Positions 33,795 through 42,165 of a stretch of 64,000 nt of DNA are shown here, one piece after another. Both the position numbers and the translations under genes were made by a program. Under the pieces are notes generated by a model. The model searched no databases, had not been told where the DNA came from, and was given only the letters and a program-made list of their open reading frames with translations. Each line of letters begins with the position of its first letter. The stretch's first letter is position 1. The DNA comes from CADEED01 sp020442965 (GTDB lineage: Bacteria; Pseudomonadota; Gammaproteobacteria; Steroidobacterales; Steroidobacteraceae), in the NCBI GenBank assembly GCA_041395525.1, contig JAWLAH010000003.1:247947-311946 (forward strand), given 5' to 3'.

Positions 33795-34466
33795 ATGGCC
33801 GACGTTATCGACGCAGCTACCTGGCGGGCTCGACTCGAGGCAGGCGCCGCGCGTCTCGGCGTCTGCCTTCGACCGCTGCAGACTGGGCAGCTTTGGCAGT
33901 TGACGCTGCTGCTCCGCGAGCGCAATCAGCTGATCAATCTCACCTCGGTTGATTCGCTCGACGGCATTTTGACGACGCACATACTCGACAGCCTGGCCGT
34001 CGTCCCGCACCTGGGTGATGGCCGGCGCATTGTCGATGTGGGAACGGGCGGCGGATTCCCGGGTCTGCCGCTCGCGGTCGCCTGTCCCGAACGCGACTTC
34101 GTCCTGATAGATGGGACGCAAAAGAAGATTCGATTTGTTCAAGACGCAATTGTCGCGTTGCAGCTGAAGAACGCTCGCGCTGAAGCGGTGCGAGCGGAGC
34201 GAATGCGGCCCGAGCCGCGATTCGACGTCGCCATCGTGCGCGCCGTCGGCGCGCTAACCTCGATCACTCAGGTCGCGGGCCGGCTGATCGATGAGACGTC
34301 AGGTCGAATCCTTGCGATGAAGGGCAAACGACCGGATGCGGAGATCGCTGCGCTGCCGCGCTCGTGGCGTGCAGAGCTCATTGCGCTCGACGTGCCCGAG
34401 CTCGCGGCAGAGCGCCATTTGGTCAGTCTGTCGCGTCACAAGTCGCGCCATTCGCGACAGAAATAG
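33795..34466 (+). CDS. rsmG: 16S rRNA m7G527 methyltransferase RsmG
   Basis: A 223-residue SAM-dependent methyltransferase that makes m7G at position 527 of 16S rRNA. The N-terminal helix region (LLLRERNQLINLTSVD), the SAM motif IVDVGTGGGFPGLPLA and LIDGTQKKIRFVQ are diagnostic of RsmG (GidB). I chose ATG 33795; a TTG at 33756 is possible. In most Gammaproteobacteria rsmG follows mnmG; here prpD is upstream instead, while the downstream parA linkage is kept. Confidence 0.95.
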   Translation: MADVIDAATWRARLEAGAARLGVCLRPLQTGQLWQLTLLLRERNQLINLTSVDSLDGILTTHILDSLAVVPHLGDGRRIVDVGTGGGFPGLPLAVACPERDFVLIDGTQKKIRFVQDAIVALQLKNARAEAVRAERMRPEPRFDVAIVRAVGALTSITQVAGRLIDETSGRILAMKGKRPDAEIAALPRSWRAELIALDVPELAAERHLVSLSRHKSRHSRQK

Positions 34467-34540
34467 AGTCTGCCCGGGACGGAGCGTGCTGACGGCCAAC
34501 GCTCCCGCGCGTGTCGACGCTCCTGCGGTACACTGATCGG

Positions 34541-35569
34541 ATGAAACGCGTGATCGCCGTCACCAATCAGAAGGGTGGCGTAGGCAAGACCACCACCGCC
34601 GTCAATCTTGCTGCTTCGCTCGCTGCGATGCGGCGCCGTGTCTTGCTCATCGACATGGACCCACAGGGCAACGCGACCATGGGCTGCGGCGTCGACAAAG
34701 CCTCGATCGAGCATGGCATTGGCGACGTGGTGGTGGGTGATTGCCGGGCAGCCGCGGCGATCATCCCGATCGAATCCACCCCTGGGTTGTCGTTGCTGCC
34801 GTCCAATCAGGATCTGACCGCGGCCGAGGTGCGGCTGCTCACGATGATGGCGGGGCGCGAATTGCGCCTGCGCACGGAGCTCAAACCGGTACGCGAGCAG
34901 TTCGATTTGATCGTGATCGATTGCCCGCCTGCGCTCAACATGCTGACTGTCAATGCGCTGGTCGCGGCCGACAGCGTGCTGATCCCGATGCAGTGCGAGT
35001 ACTACGCGCTCGAGGGGCTATCGGCGCTCGTGACGACGATCGAGCAGATTCGCGCCTCGGTGAACCCGGAGCTCGAAATCGAAGGCATTTTACGCACGAT
35101 GTTCGATCCGCGTAACAATCTGGCGAACGAGGTGTCATCGCAGTTGATGACACACTTTGGCGACAAGGTCTTTCGCACCATCGTGCCACGCAACGTCCGG
35201 CTCGCCGAGGCGCCGTCGTTTGGCAAACCTGTGTTGTTGCACGATAGGGAATCGCGTGGCGCGCTCGCCTATCTTGCGCTCGCGGGCGAGATGATCCGTC
35301 GCGATGACGATTTGCGCGGGTCCGCGATGCAAGGGATCAACCAGCCGATCGGCGTACCCCCGCCGGTCTATGCGCCAAGCAGCGACGCGCCGAGCACGGC
35401 GGACCCTGTTAGCGATTCGGCCGGGCAAAGCGCTGCCCAATCGACACCTGCACCTGACGAACAACAGTCGAGCGCACCAACGCCGCCAGAGCCAGAGCCC
35501 GGTGACCGGCCGGAGGCTGCGGCGTCGGTAGCAGGCAGCGCGACGCCGTTTGGCTCGCATGGTCATTGA
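34541..35569 (+). CDS. parA: Chromosome partitioning ATPase ParA (Soj)
   Basis: The 342-residue Walker-type ATPase has the deviant Walker A KGGVGKTTTAVNLAA (residues about 11-25), LLIDMDPQGNAT and the VIDCPPALNML Walker B. It binds DNA nonspecifically in its ATP form and segregates ParB-parS complexes. The core ends near residue 265; the remaining 75 residues are a Pro/Ser/Ala-rich disordered tail not usual in ParA. I start at 34541 (MKRVIAVTNQ), 6 bases after a TACACT hexamer and without a Shine-Dalgarno. parB is not adjacent: two genes intervene. Confidence 0.95.
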   Translation: MKRVIAVTNQKGGVGKTTTAVNLAASLAAMRRRVLLIDMDPQGNATMGCGVDKASIEHGIGDVVVGDCRAAAAIIPIESTPGLSLLPSNQDLTAAEVRLLTMMAGRELRLRTELKPVREQFDLIVIDCPPALNMLTVNALVAADSVLIPMQCEYYALEGLSALVTTIEQIRASVNPELEIEGILRTMFDPRNNLANEVSSQLMTHFGDKVFRTIVPRNVRLAEAPSFGKPVLLHDRESRGALAYLALAGEMIRRDDDLRGSAMQGINQPIGVPPPVYAPSSDAPSTADPVSDSAGQSAAQSTPAPDEQQSSAPTPPEPEPGDRPEAAASVAGSATPFGSHGH

Positions 35570-36338
35570 ACCGAAGCTAGTCGAAGCGGGTGCCATTCGC
35601 CGCTGGAGTCGGCAAGCCTTGCAACTCCTGCGGCGCGGGTTCAGCGCTTGGGCCGCCATTACGATGCTGCTCTGTCTGTGGATGTTTCTTGGGCAACGTA
35701 TTCCAATACTCGATTCCACTCTCGCACTCACGGCATTTTTCGGGGGTATCGTGGTGGCGGCGCGCATCGATCGCGCGACCGGCGCTACATTTTCCGATGT
35801 GCTGGCCGCGTTGCGCGAGCGCTGGCGGCCAATCATCGGATTCGCAGTCACCATTTCCTGCGTCGGTGCCCTGATCTGGATGTTGTTGCTGGCACGGCCG
35901 GGGGCACCGTGGTGGACACCGTTCTATTCGGATCGTCATGTCATCGATGTTCTCTCCAATGACTGGTTTCTGGCGTCGCGCCAGATATTCGTGTTCGCGG
36001 CCTATGCACTCGGTCTGAGCTACTTCGGTCTCAATATTCCCGGCGTCACGTCGTTTTTCCAGTTTCCCTTGACCGCAATCCTCGGATTGCCCTGGCGAGA
36101 AGCGCAACGCCTCTCGGCGGCCGGGCAGATCCGTAACCTCGCCGTCATGCTGGGCATCGGCTTGCTGTTCGTGTTGCTGCCTGTGTTGATCGTTCTATTG
36201 TTGCCACCGCTCGTGCCGCTGCTCTACTGCTATCTGGCGGCCCTCTCCTACGTCGCGTTTCGTGACATATTCCTTGGCATCGCCGAAAACCAGACCGCCG
36301 TTCCAGCGTCGGTCCGATCGATCCGGGTCGGTTCCTGA
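35559..36338 (+). CDS. Polytopic membrane protein of unknown function between parA and the kinase
   Basis: A 259-residue protein with about six hydrophobic segments (including AAITMLLCLWMFLG, FAVTISCVGALIWMLLLA and the long LAVMLGIGLLFVLLPVLIVLLLPPLVPLLYCYLAALSYV). It resembles the loosely defined BPSS1780-type membrane proteins, but I would not assign a function. Its ATG lies inside the last codons of parA (11-base overlap), so it is translated with parA. The association is unusual for a partitioning operon. Confidence 0.75.
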   Translation: MVIEPKLVEAGAIRRWSRQALQLLRRGFSAWAAITMLLCLWMFLGQRIPILDSTLALTAFFGGIVVAARIDRATGATFSDVLAALRERWRPIIGFAVTISCVGALIWMLLLARPGAPWWTPFYSDRHVIDVLSNDWFLASRQIFVFAAYALGLSYFGLNIPGVTSFFQFPLTAILGLPWREAQRLSAAGQIRNLAVMLGIGLLFVLLPVLIVLLLPPLVPLLYCYLAALSYVAFRDIFLGIAENQTAVPASVRSIRVGS

Positions 36339-36405
36339 ACTACAGCTGTGGCCCCGCGTGACGCGGCACACGGCCGCGAACGCGTCTCACGGCTAGTCTT
36401 TGCGG

Positions 36406-38295
36406 GTGAGCCCCGCAAGCATCATTCCCATTGATCCGCCGCCGCTGAGTGCCGCTCTCAAGCGTCGCATTCGATCGGCGCAGATCGCGTCGGTTTACGA
36501 GCGCATGGGCGTTTCGGCGACGCTGTCGATTGTCATCGCCTGCTTCTTCGCATGGTTGTTAGGCGACTTGTTCCCGCGCGACACGTTACATCAATGGCTG
36601 GCCTCCATCGCAATCGTGAATCTGCTGCGGCTCGCGCTCTGGAACTGGTACCGGCGCGTCGGCCCCTCTGCCGAGGATTCAACTCGCTGGGTTGCATTGT
36701 TTGTCGGTGGCATCGCCGCTGCCGGGATCGCCTGGTCCACCGGTGTGTTGGTCTTATTGCCGCAGTCGCAGGGCTATCAAGTAGCGATGCTGTTAGTTAC
36801 GCTGCTGTGCGTCAGTTCCGTCGCGGCTACTTCGCTCGCGATGCACTTTGTCTCTTATTGCACCTTCATGCTGATCATGTTGGTGCCAACCGCTACCTGG
36901 CTGTCGTTGCAGCCCAGTGGCATCCGTTACGTAGCCGCTGGCATGTGGGCTGGCCTGGGCGTTCTGTTGGTGACGGGCTACTCCGCCTGGCGGAGTAGTT
37001 CGCGACTGCTCAAGACAGAGTTCGATCTGGCGCAGGCTCTGCTCACTGCTGCCGACGCCAGGACGGCTGCGGAGGATGCCAGTCGCGCCAAGTCGCGCTT
37101 TCTGGCGAACATGAGCCACGAGGTGCGCACGCCGTTGAACGGCGTGCTCGGCATGGCCGAGATCCTGGGCGGCAGTTCGCTCGATGCTGCGCAGCGACGA
37201 CAGGTCGGCATGTTGCAGCAGTCGGCCCAACATCTGCTGGGAGTCGTCAACGATATCCTCGATCTTGCGAAAGTGGAGGCCGGCCGCATGCAGCTCGAGC
37301 AGGGTCCCTTGAATCTCGCGGCGATAGTGGGAAGTGCAGTCGATCTGTTTCGCGACGCGGCCGATCGCAAAGGCCTGCAGTTGAGCTGCTCACTGGCCGC
37401 GAACCTGCCAAAGGAAGTTCGCGGCGACGGGCAGCGCTTGCGCCAAGTGTTGGCGAACCTGATTTCCAACGCGGTCAAATGTACCGCGGCCGGTGTAGTT
37501 AGTGTCGAAGTGCGGCTCGACGACTCGACTGTCGCCGGGTATCGACTGCGCTTCACTGTGCAGGATACGGGTTGTGGCATCCCGTTCGCCGCACAGGAGC
37601 ATGTCTTCGGCGCGTTTGCGCAGTTGGTCGACGTCGCGCCGCGAGCAGGTGGCACCGGTTTGGGGCTCGCGATTGCACGTGAACTCGTCACCCTGATGGG
37701 CGGACAGATCGGCGTCGAGAGTACGCCGGGCGAAGGATCCATGTTCTGGTTTACCGCCACTTTCGATCGCTGCGCGCAGCAGTCGGACGGTAGCACGGTC
37801 TTGCGCAGTGCGCGGCCGGGGCTCGCACCGCGCACCGGTGGCAAGATTCTCGTCGTCGAAGACAATGCGGTGAACCGGGCGGTTATCGAGGCGATGCTGC
37901 AGCGCTTGCAGCACGAGGTTTCGCTCGCTCATGACGCCGAAGCCGCACTAGTGATGCTGGAGCGAGACTCCTACGACGTGGTGCTGATGGACTGCCGCTT
38001 GCCGGGAATGGACGGATTTGAGGCGACTCGTCTGCTGCGCCGCCGTGGAATGCTGAGTCGTTCGGGCGGCGCACTGCCCGTCATTGCGTTGACCGCCAAT
38101 GCTTTCGCCGAAGATCGACGTCGGGCAGCCGACGCCGGCATGGACGACTTCCTGTCGAAGCCCATTCAGCTCGATACGCTCGATGCCGCAGTCGGGCATT
38201 GGCTGGCCGCGCCCCGCTGCGGTGATCTCGAATCCGAGGCGGATCGAATTCGCTATGATTCGACGCATGAGTCAAAAACGGCCGAGTCTGGGTAA
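36406..38295 (+). CDS. Hybrid sensor histidine kinase with receiver domain
   Basis: A 629-residue hybrid kinase. Six hydrophobic segments (about 30-205) form a membrane sensor without a large periplasmic loop. The HisKA domain carries His238 in MSHEVRTPLNG. The ATP-binding domain shows N-box NLISNAVK, DTGCGIP and GGTGLGLAIA. The C-terminal receiver (about 490-615) has EDNAVNR and phospho-acceptor Asp529 in LMDCRLPGMDG. Start is GTG 36406 or the nearby TTG 36400. Its end overlaps parB by 29 bases, so a signalling kinase is built into the par operon. No cognate output regulator is adjacent. Confidence 0.92.
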   Translation: MSPASIIPIDPPPLSAALKRRIRSAQIASVYERMGVSATLSIVIACFFAWLLGDLFPRDTLHQWLASIAIVNLLRLALWNWYRRVGPSAEDSTRWVALFVGGIAAAGIAWSTGVLVLLPQSQGYQVAMLLVTLLCVSSVAATSLAMHFVSYCTFMLIMLVPTATWLSLQPSGIRYVAAGMWAGLGVLLVTGYSAWRSSSRLLKTEFDLAQALLTAADARTAAEDASRAKSRFLANMSHEVRTPLNGVLGMAEILGGSSLDAAQRRQVGMLQQSAQHLLGVVNDILDLAKVEAGRMQLEQGPLNLAAIVGSAVDLFRDAADRKGLQLSCSLAANLPKEVRGDGQRLRQVLANLISNAVKCTAAGVVSVEVRLDDSTVAGYRLRFTVQDTGCGIPFAAQEHVFGAFAQLVDVAPRAGGTGLGLAIARELVTLMGGQIGVESTPGEGSMFWFTATFDRCAQQSDGSTVLRSARPGLAPRTGGKILVVEDNAVNRAVIEAMLQRLQHEVSLAHDAEAALVMLERDSYDVVLMDCRLPGMDGFEATRLLRRRGMLSRSGGALPVIALTANAFAEDRRRAADAGMDDFLSKPIQLDTLDAAVGHWLAAPRCGDLESEADRIRYDSTHESKTAESG

Positions 38296-39208
38296 AGGAC
38301 TGGAAGCGCTGCTGGGGCAGATGACGCCGCGGCCAGTCCCGCACGGATCTCCCGGCGCGGCACAAACGATGGACGCGACCACTCAGCAGTCGGCAATGCG
38401 CGGCGACGAGCTCGCCAAGCTTCCATTGGATCTGTTGCAACGCGGTAAATACCAACCGCGAATCGATATGCGCCAGGAGACACTCGAGGAGCTCGCCAGC
38501 TCCATTCGTGCGCAGGGTGTCGTTCAGCCGATCGTCGTGCGGCCGCTGGGTACACCAGCGAGTGGCGAGTCCCAGCGATACGAAATCATTGCCGGCGAGC
38601 GACGCTGGCGCGCGGCGCAACTCGCCAATCTCAGCGAGATTCCAGCTGTCGTGCGACGCGTGCCCGATGAGGCCGCGATCGCGATGGCCTTGATCGAGAA
38701 TATCCAGCGTGAGGACCTCAATCCGCTCGAAGAAGCGCGTGCACTCGATCGATTGATCTCCGAGTTCGGCATCACGCATCAACAGGCCGCCGATGCGGTT
38801 GGACGCTCGCGGGCCGCGGTCAGCAACCTGCTGCGTCTGCTTGAGCTGGCACCAGAGGTCGCCGCGCATGTCGAAAAGCGCGAACTGGAGATGGGGCATG
38901 CGCGGGCGTTGTTAGGCTTGAGTGGGCGTCGCCAGCAAGTCGAGGTGGCGGCATTGGTCGCGCGCAAGAGTCTGTCGGTCCGTGAGACCGAAGCGCTAGT
39001 GCGGCGCATGCAACAACCGCCCGCGTCGCGAAAGGACGCCGACGGATCCCCCGGGCGCGATCCGAACGTTCGCAAGCTCGAGGAAGACCTGGCCGAAAAG
39101 CTTGGCGCCAAGGTCGCCATTCAGCACGGTGCTGGCGGCAAGGGTAAGCTGGTTGTCAATTACAATTCGCTCGACGAACTCGATGGAATCCTCGCCCATT
39201 TCAATTGA
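38267..39208 (+). CDS. parB: Chromosome partitioning protein ParB
   Basis: The 313-residue CTP-dependent DNA clamp has RPSLGKGLEALLG at the N terminus, the LPLDLLQRGKYQPR segment, the GERRWRAA CTP/arginine-patch motif, LIENIQREDLNP and the helix-turn-helix ITHQQAADAVGRSRAAVSNLLRL. It loads at parS and spreads, working with ParA in origin segregation. I start at 38267 (MSQKRPSLG); ATG 38255 is an alternative. Both overlap the kinase gene end. No perfect parS palindrome is evident in the window by eye. Confidence 0.95.
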   Translation: MSQKRPSLGKGLEALLGQMTPRPVPHGSPGAAQTMDATTQQSAMRGDELAKLPLDLLQRGKYQPRIDMRQETLEELASSIRAQGVVQPIVVRPLGTPASGESQRYEIIAGERRWRAAQLANLSEIPAVVRRVPDEAAIAMALIENIQREDLNPLEEARALDRLISEFGITHQQAADAVGRSRAAVSNLLRLLELAPEVAAHVEKRELEMGHARALLGLSGRRQQVEVAALVARKSLSVRETEALVRRMQQPPASRKDADGSPGRDPNVRKLEEDLAEKLGAKVAIQHGAGGKGKLVVNYNSLDELDGILAHFN

Positions 39209-39250
39209 TTGGGCCGCACGCGGCGCTCGCGTTTGCTGCGCTGCAGCGTC

Positions 39251-39279
39251 TTGATCGCCGCAACACTGTCCCGTATACT
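39251..39279 (+). promoter_or_regulatory. Sigma-70-type promoter for the atp operon
   Basis: TTGATC (39251-39256) and TATACT (39274-39279) are separated by exactly 17 bases, an excellent sigma-70 match. It lies in the 193-base gap between parB and atpI, with transcription predicted to start near 39286, about 115 bases upstream of atpI. This is the best promoter candidate in the window. Confidence 0.65.
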
Positions 39280-39401
39280 GCCGCGCCTTTGTTGGCAGGC
39301 CACCAGGTAGAGTCGCTCGCCCGACTGTCAGGCAAGAAGCAAGCGGCTTTTGGCGCGCTCGCGAAACAGAACAGCAGCACGGGAGAACGAACGGAATTGG
39401 A

Positions 39402-39815
39402 GTGTCCGCGCTGCGAGAAACGCAGCCGGTAGGCGCAGTCAGGCAGCTCGCCTTCCGGATACTGAGAGCGCAGGTTGCGACGACGTTGGGCATGACGCTT
39501 GCGGCTTTGCTGCTGAACGGTGCTTCTGCCGCGGCATCTGCCCTGGCGGGTGGCTCGATTGGTGTCGTCGCCAACTTGTTCATGACGTTCCAATCATTGC
39601 GGCGCGCCGTGAGCGCAGCGCAAGCCCTCGGGCGCATGCTGTTTGGGCAGTTCGTCAAGGTCGTGATGACCGTGGCGGGGTTCGTGGCGCTCGCGCAGGC
39701 GCGTGATGTGGTTTGGAGCGCGGCTATTGCGGCATATATCGCGACGCTGCTGGCGTTCTGGGTAGTGCCCGCGCTCGGGTCGCGACGCTTGCCACCGCGA
39801 TCGCGCGGTAGTTAG
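39402..39815 (+). CDS. atpI: ATP synthase subunit I (AtpI)
   Basis: A 137-residue membrane protein with four hydrophobic helices and the AGGSIGVVANLFMTFQSLRR segment typical of AtpI, which assists assembly of the c-ring. It starts at a GTG and heads the atp operon, before atpB, its usual place. Sequence conservation in this family is low and the position carries much of the assignment. Confidence 0.86.
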   Translation: MSALRETQPVGAVRQLAFRILRAQVATTLGMTLAALLLNGASAAASALAGGSIGVVANLFMTFQSLRRAVSAAQALGRMLFGQFVKVVMTVAGFVALAQARDVVWSAAIAAYIATLLAFWVVPALGSRRLPPRSRGS

Positions 39816-39862
39816 TTGTTTTGGTTAGTCAATGGGATCTGGGAGTTAGGGCAGCAAGAATC

Positions 39863-40681
39863 ATGGCGGCTGAACACAGCACAGAGCAAACGCCCACCGA
39901 GTACATCGTCCATCACCTGACCCATTTGAAGGTGGGTGAGGGCTTTTGGACTTTCCACGTCGATACCTTGTTCATGTCCGCGCTGCTCGCCGCGGCGACG
40001 GCTTGGTTTCTGTACGCGGGCGCGCGCAGAGCGCAAGCGGGCGTGCCTTCGCGCTTTGTCAACTTCATCGAAATGATCTATGAGTTCGTCGACGGTCAGG
40101 TCGCCGACGTTTATCACGGTAATCGAGCGTTCATGGTCGCGCTGGCGCTGTCGCTCTTCACGTGGATCGTCGCCATGAATGCGATGGATCTGCTGCCGCT
40201 CGATGTCCCCGGCAGCATCGCCGGCTTGCTTGGGGCAAAGTACTGGCGCGTGCTACCCACCGCCGATCTCAATGGCACCATCGCGATGGCTATCGTCGTG
40301 CTGTTTCTGATCATCGGCGCAGCGATCCGCGCCAAGGGTCTGCGTGGCTATGCGCATGAATGGGTCACCGCGCCCTTCGGTGCCAACCCGATCCTCTGGA
40401 TTCCCAACTTCGCGCTCAACGTGGTTGAGTTGCTAGCCAAGCCCGTGTCACTTTCGATGCGGTTGTTCGGCAACATGTACGCCGGCGAACTGTTGTTCAT
40501 GCTGATCGCGCTGCTCGGCATGGGTGCCGCGCTGTCGCTCGGTGGCTCGTTCATGTTCTTGGGCCAGCTCATCGCTGGCACGATGTGGGCGATCTTCCAC
40601 ATCCTGATCATTCTGCTGCAGGCGTACATCTTCATGGTGCTGCCGATCGTGTATATCGCGATGGCGGAAGAACATCACTGA
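39863..40681 (+). CDS. atpB: F1Fo ATP synthase subunit a
   Basis: The 272-residue subunit a provides the proton half-channels of Fo. The conserved helix with the essential arginine is visible in LAKPVSLSMRLFGNMYAGELLF, and the last helix ILLQAYIFMVLPIVYI follows. The N-terminal TEYIVHHLTHLKVGEGFWTFHVDTLF is the usual Gammaproteobacterial form. I start at 39863 (MAAEHSTEQ), skipping an upstream TTG. Confidence 0.96.
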   Translation: MAAEHSTEQTPTEYIVHHLTHLKVGEGFWTFHVDTLFMSALLAAATAWFLYAGARRAQAGVPSRFVNFIEMIYEFVDGQVADVYHGNRAFMVALALSLFTWIVAMNAMDLLPLDVPGSIAGLLGAKYWRVLPTADLNGTIAMAIVVLFLIIGAAIRAKGLRGYAHEWVTAPFGANPILWIPNFALNVVELLAKPVSLSMRLFGNMYAGELLFMLIALLGMGAALSLGGSFMFLGQLIAGTMWAIFHILIILLQAYIFMVLPIVYIAMAEEHH

Positions 40682-40732
40682 TATTCTTGATTCTTGGCTC
40701 ATTCGACTCGATTTACTGTTACGGAGACAAAA

Positions 40733-40999
40733 ATGGAAATCGCAACCGTCCAGGCGTACACCGCACTTGGTATCGGCATCATCATCGGCTTGGGCGCGAT
40801 CGGTGCCTGCATTGGCATCGGGATCATGGGCTCGAAGTTTCTCGAGTCGGCCGCCCGCCAGCCGGAGCTCACGCCGATGCTGCAAGGTCGCATGTTCCTG
40901 CTGGTCGGTCTGATCGACGCCGCGTTCCTCATCGGCGTGGGTCTCGCCATGTTGCTTGCGTTCGCCAATCCGCTACTCGCTAGCTTGACTGGCGGCTGA
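40733..40999 (+). CDS. atpE: F1Fo ATP synthase subunit c
   Basis: An 88-residue double-helix hairpin forming the c-ring. The glycine-rich first helix (GIIIGLGAIGACIGIGIMG), polar loop (ARQPEL) and second helix with the proton-carrying Asp62 in GLIDAAFLIG are all present. There is no sodium-binding signature, so proton coupling is expected. ATG 40733 is preceded by GGAG at a good distance (ACGGAGACAAAA). Confidence 0.96.
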   Translation: MEIATVQAYTALGIGIIIGLGAIGACIGIGIMGSKFLESAARQPELTPMLQGRMFLLVGLIDAAFLIGVGLAMLLAFANPLLASLTGG

Positions 41000-41045
41000 T
41001 TGCAGCTGCGTATCAGGCACAAGTTAGTTTAGCGGGAGACGGTTC

Positions 41046-41525
41046 ATGACGATCAACGCCACATTCATCGGCCAGATCCTCGTATTCCTGATCCTGCTCT
41101 GGTTCATTGCCCGATTCATTACGCCGGCGCTGTCGCAGGCGCTCAATGAACGGCAGAAGAAAATTGCCGACGGGCTCGCGGCCGCCGAGAGGGGCCAGAA
41201 GGATCTCGCCGACGCGCAGTCACGCGCTGACGGCGTCATCAAAGAGGCACGCGACCGCGCGAACCAGATCATCGATCAGGCCAATCGACGCTCGAACGAG
41301 ATCGTCGACGCCGCCAAGGGCACGGCGCAACATGAAAGCGAGCGCATCGTCACCGCGGCGCGCGGCGAAGCTGCGACCGAAGCGGCGCGCGCGCGCGATG
41401 CGTTGCGTCGCGAGGTAGGTAGTCTGGTTGCAGCAGGCGCCGCGCGCTTGCTCGAGCGCGAAGTCGACGCCAAGGCGCACGCTGACTTGCTGGACAAGCT
41501 GGCCAGCGAGATCGGGCGCAGCTGA
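41046..41525 (+). CDS. atpF: F1Fo ATP synthase subunit b
   Basis: A 159-residue peripheral stalk subunit with one N-terminal membrane helix (FIGQILVFLILLWFIARF) and a long charged helix (about 35-155) with Ala-rich heptads that dimerises. GGGAG lies just upstream as the ribosome binding site. Its stop overlaps the atpH start (TGATG arrangement). Confidence 0.96.
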   Translation: MTINATFIGQILVFLILLWFIARFITPALSQALNERQKKIADGLAAAERGQKDLADAQSRADGVIKEARDRANQIIDQANRRSNEIVDAAKGTAQHESERIVTAARGEAATEAARARDALRREVGSLVAAGAARLLEREVDAKAHADLLDKLASEIGRS

Positions 41526-42076
41526 TGGCCGAAGCAGCCACCGCCGCCCGGCCGTACGCGCGTGCCGCATTCGAGTACGCGCTCGCAGGCAAGGTGTTAG
41601 GAGCTTGGAGCAGCTTTCTGCAGAGTGCCAGGCTGGCCGTGCTCGACGAGCGGGTCGCGCCATTGATAGGCAATCCGCATGTCGCGATGCGCGAACTGGT
41701 CGAGCTGATTGGTGCGGTTTCGCTTGCGGCACCGGCAGCGGCCGCCGTCGGTGAGCACGGCGGCAATTTTCTCCAGTTGCTGGCCGCGAACGGGCGGCTG
41801 CGTTTGTTGCCACAGATCGCCGAGCAGTTCGAGTTGTTACGTGCCGAGCAGGAGAACACGGTCGATGTCGAGCTGGTCTCGGCCGTGCCGCTTTCGGTTG
41901 AGCAGCAGCAGAGGTTTACAGCTGCGCTGACCAAGCGTCTGGCGCGCACGGTCCGGTTGCACCTGTCCGTCGATCCGTCGTTGCTCGGCGGCGCAGTGGT
42001 GCGTGCGGGCGATCTTGTGATCGACGGTTCGTTGCGGGGTCGCGTCGCGCGGCTAAGCTCCGCCATTGCGCGCTGA
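41525..42076 (+). CDS. atpH: F1Fo ATP synthase subunit delta
   Basis: A 183-residue OSCP/delta subunit connecting the peripheral stalk to F1. The start TAARPYARAAFEYALA and the C-terminal VRLHLSVDPSLLGGAVVRAGDLVIDGSLRGRL-like region are family hallmarks. It overlaps atpF by one base. The order b-delta-alpha is standard. Confidence 0.95.
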   Translation: MAEAATAARPYARAAFEYALAGKVLGAWSSFLQSARLAVLDERVAPLIGNPHVAMRELVELIGAVSLAAPAAAAVGEHGGNFLQLLAANGRLRLLPQIAEQFELLRAEQENTVDVELVSAVPLSVEQQQRFTAALTKRLARTVRLHLSVDPSLLGGAVVRAGDLVIDGSLRGRVARLSSAIAR

Positions 42077-42098
42077 GCCCAGTTTGGATTTGCCACAG

Positions 42099-42113
42099 CG
42101 AGCGTAGCTCGCG
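42099..42113. other. Small perfect hairpin between atpH and atpA
   Basis: GCGAGC (42099-42104) and GCTCGC (42108-42113) pair around a GTA loop in the 89-base atpH-atpA gap. It has no T-tract and sits inside the operon, so it might set relative expression or mRNA stability; it may also be chance. Confidence 0.3.
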
Positions 42114-42165
42114 GACTTGTTAATCAGCGCGGTGCGTCGTGCGCAGCGCCAAAGGACCTGAAGCC

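Noticed and set aside
33795..39401. parS sites or oriC within the rsmG-par-atp block
   Set aside because: By eye I found no match close to the 16-base parS palindrome and no clustered TTATCCACA boxes. The absence is not proof, since I could not run a search.
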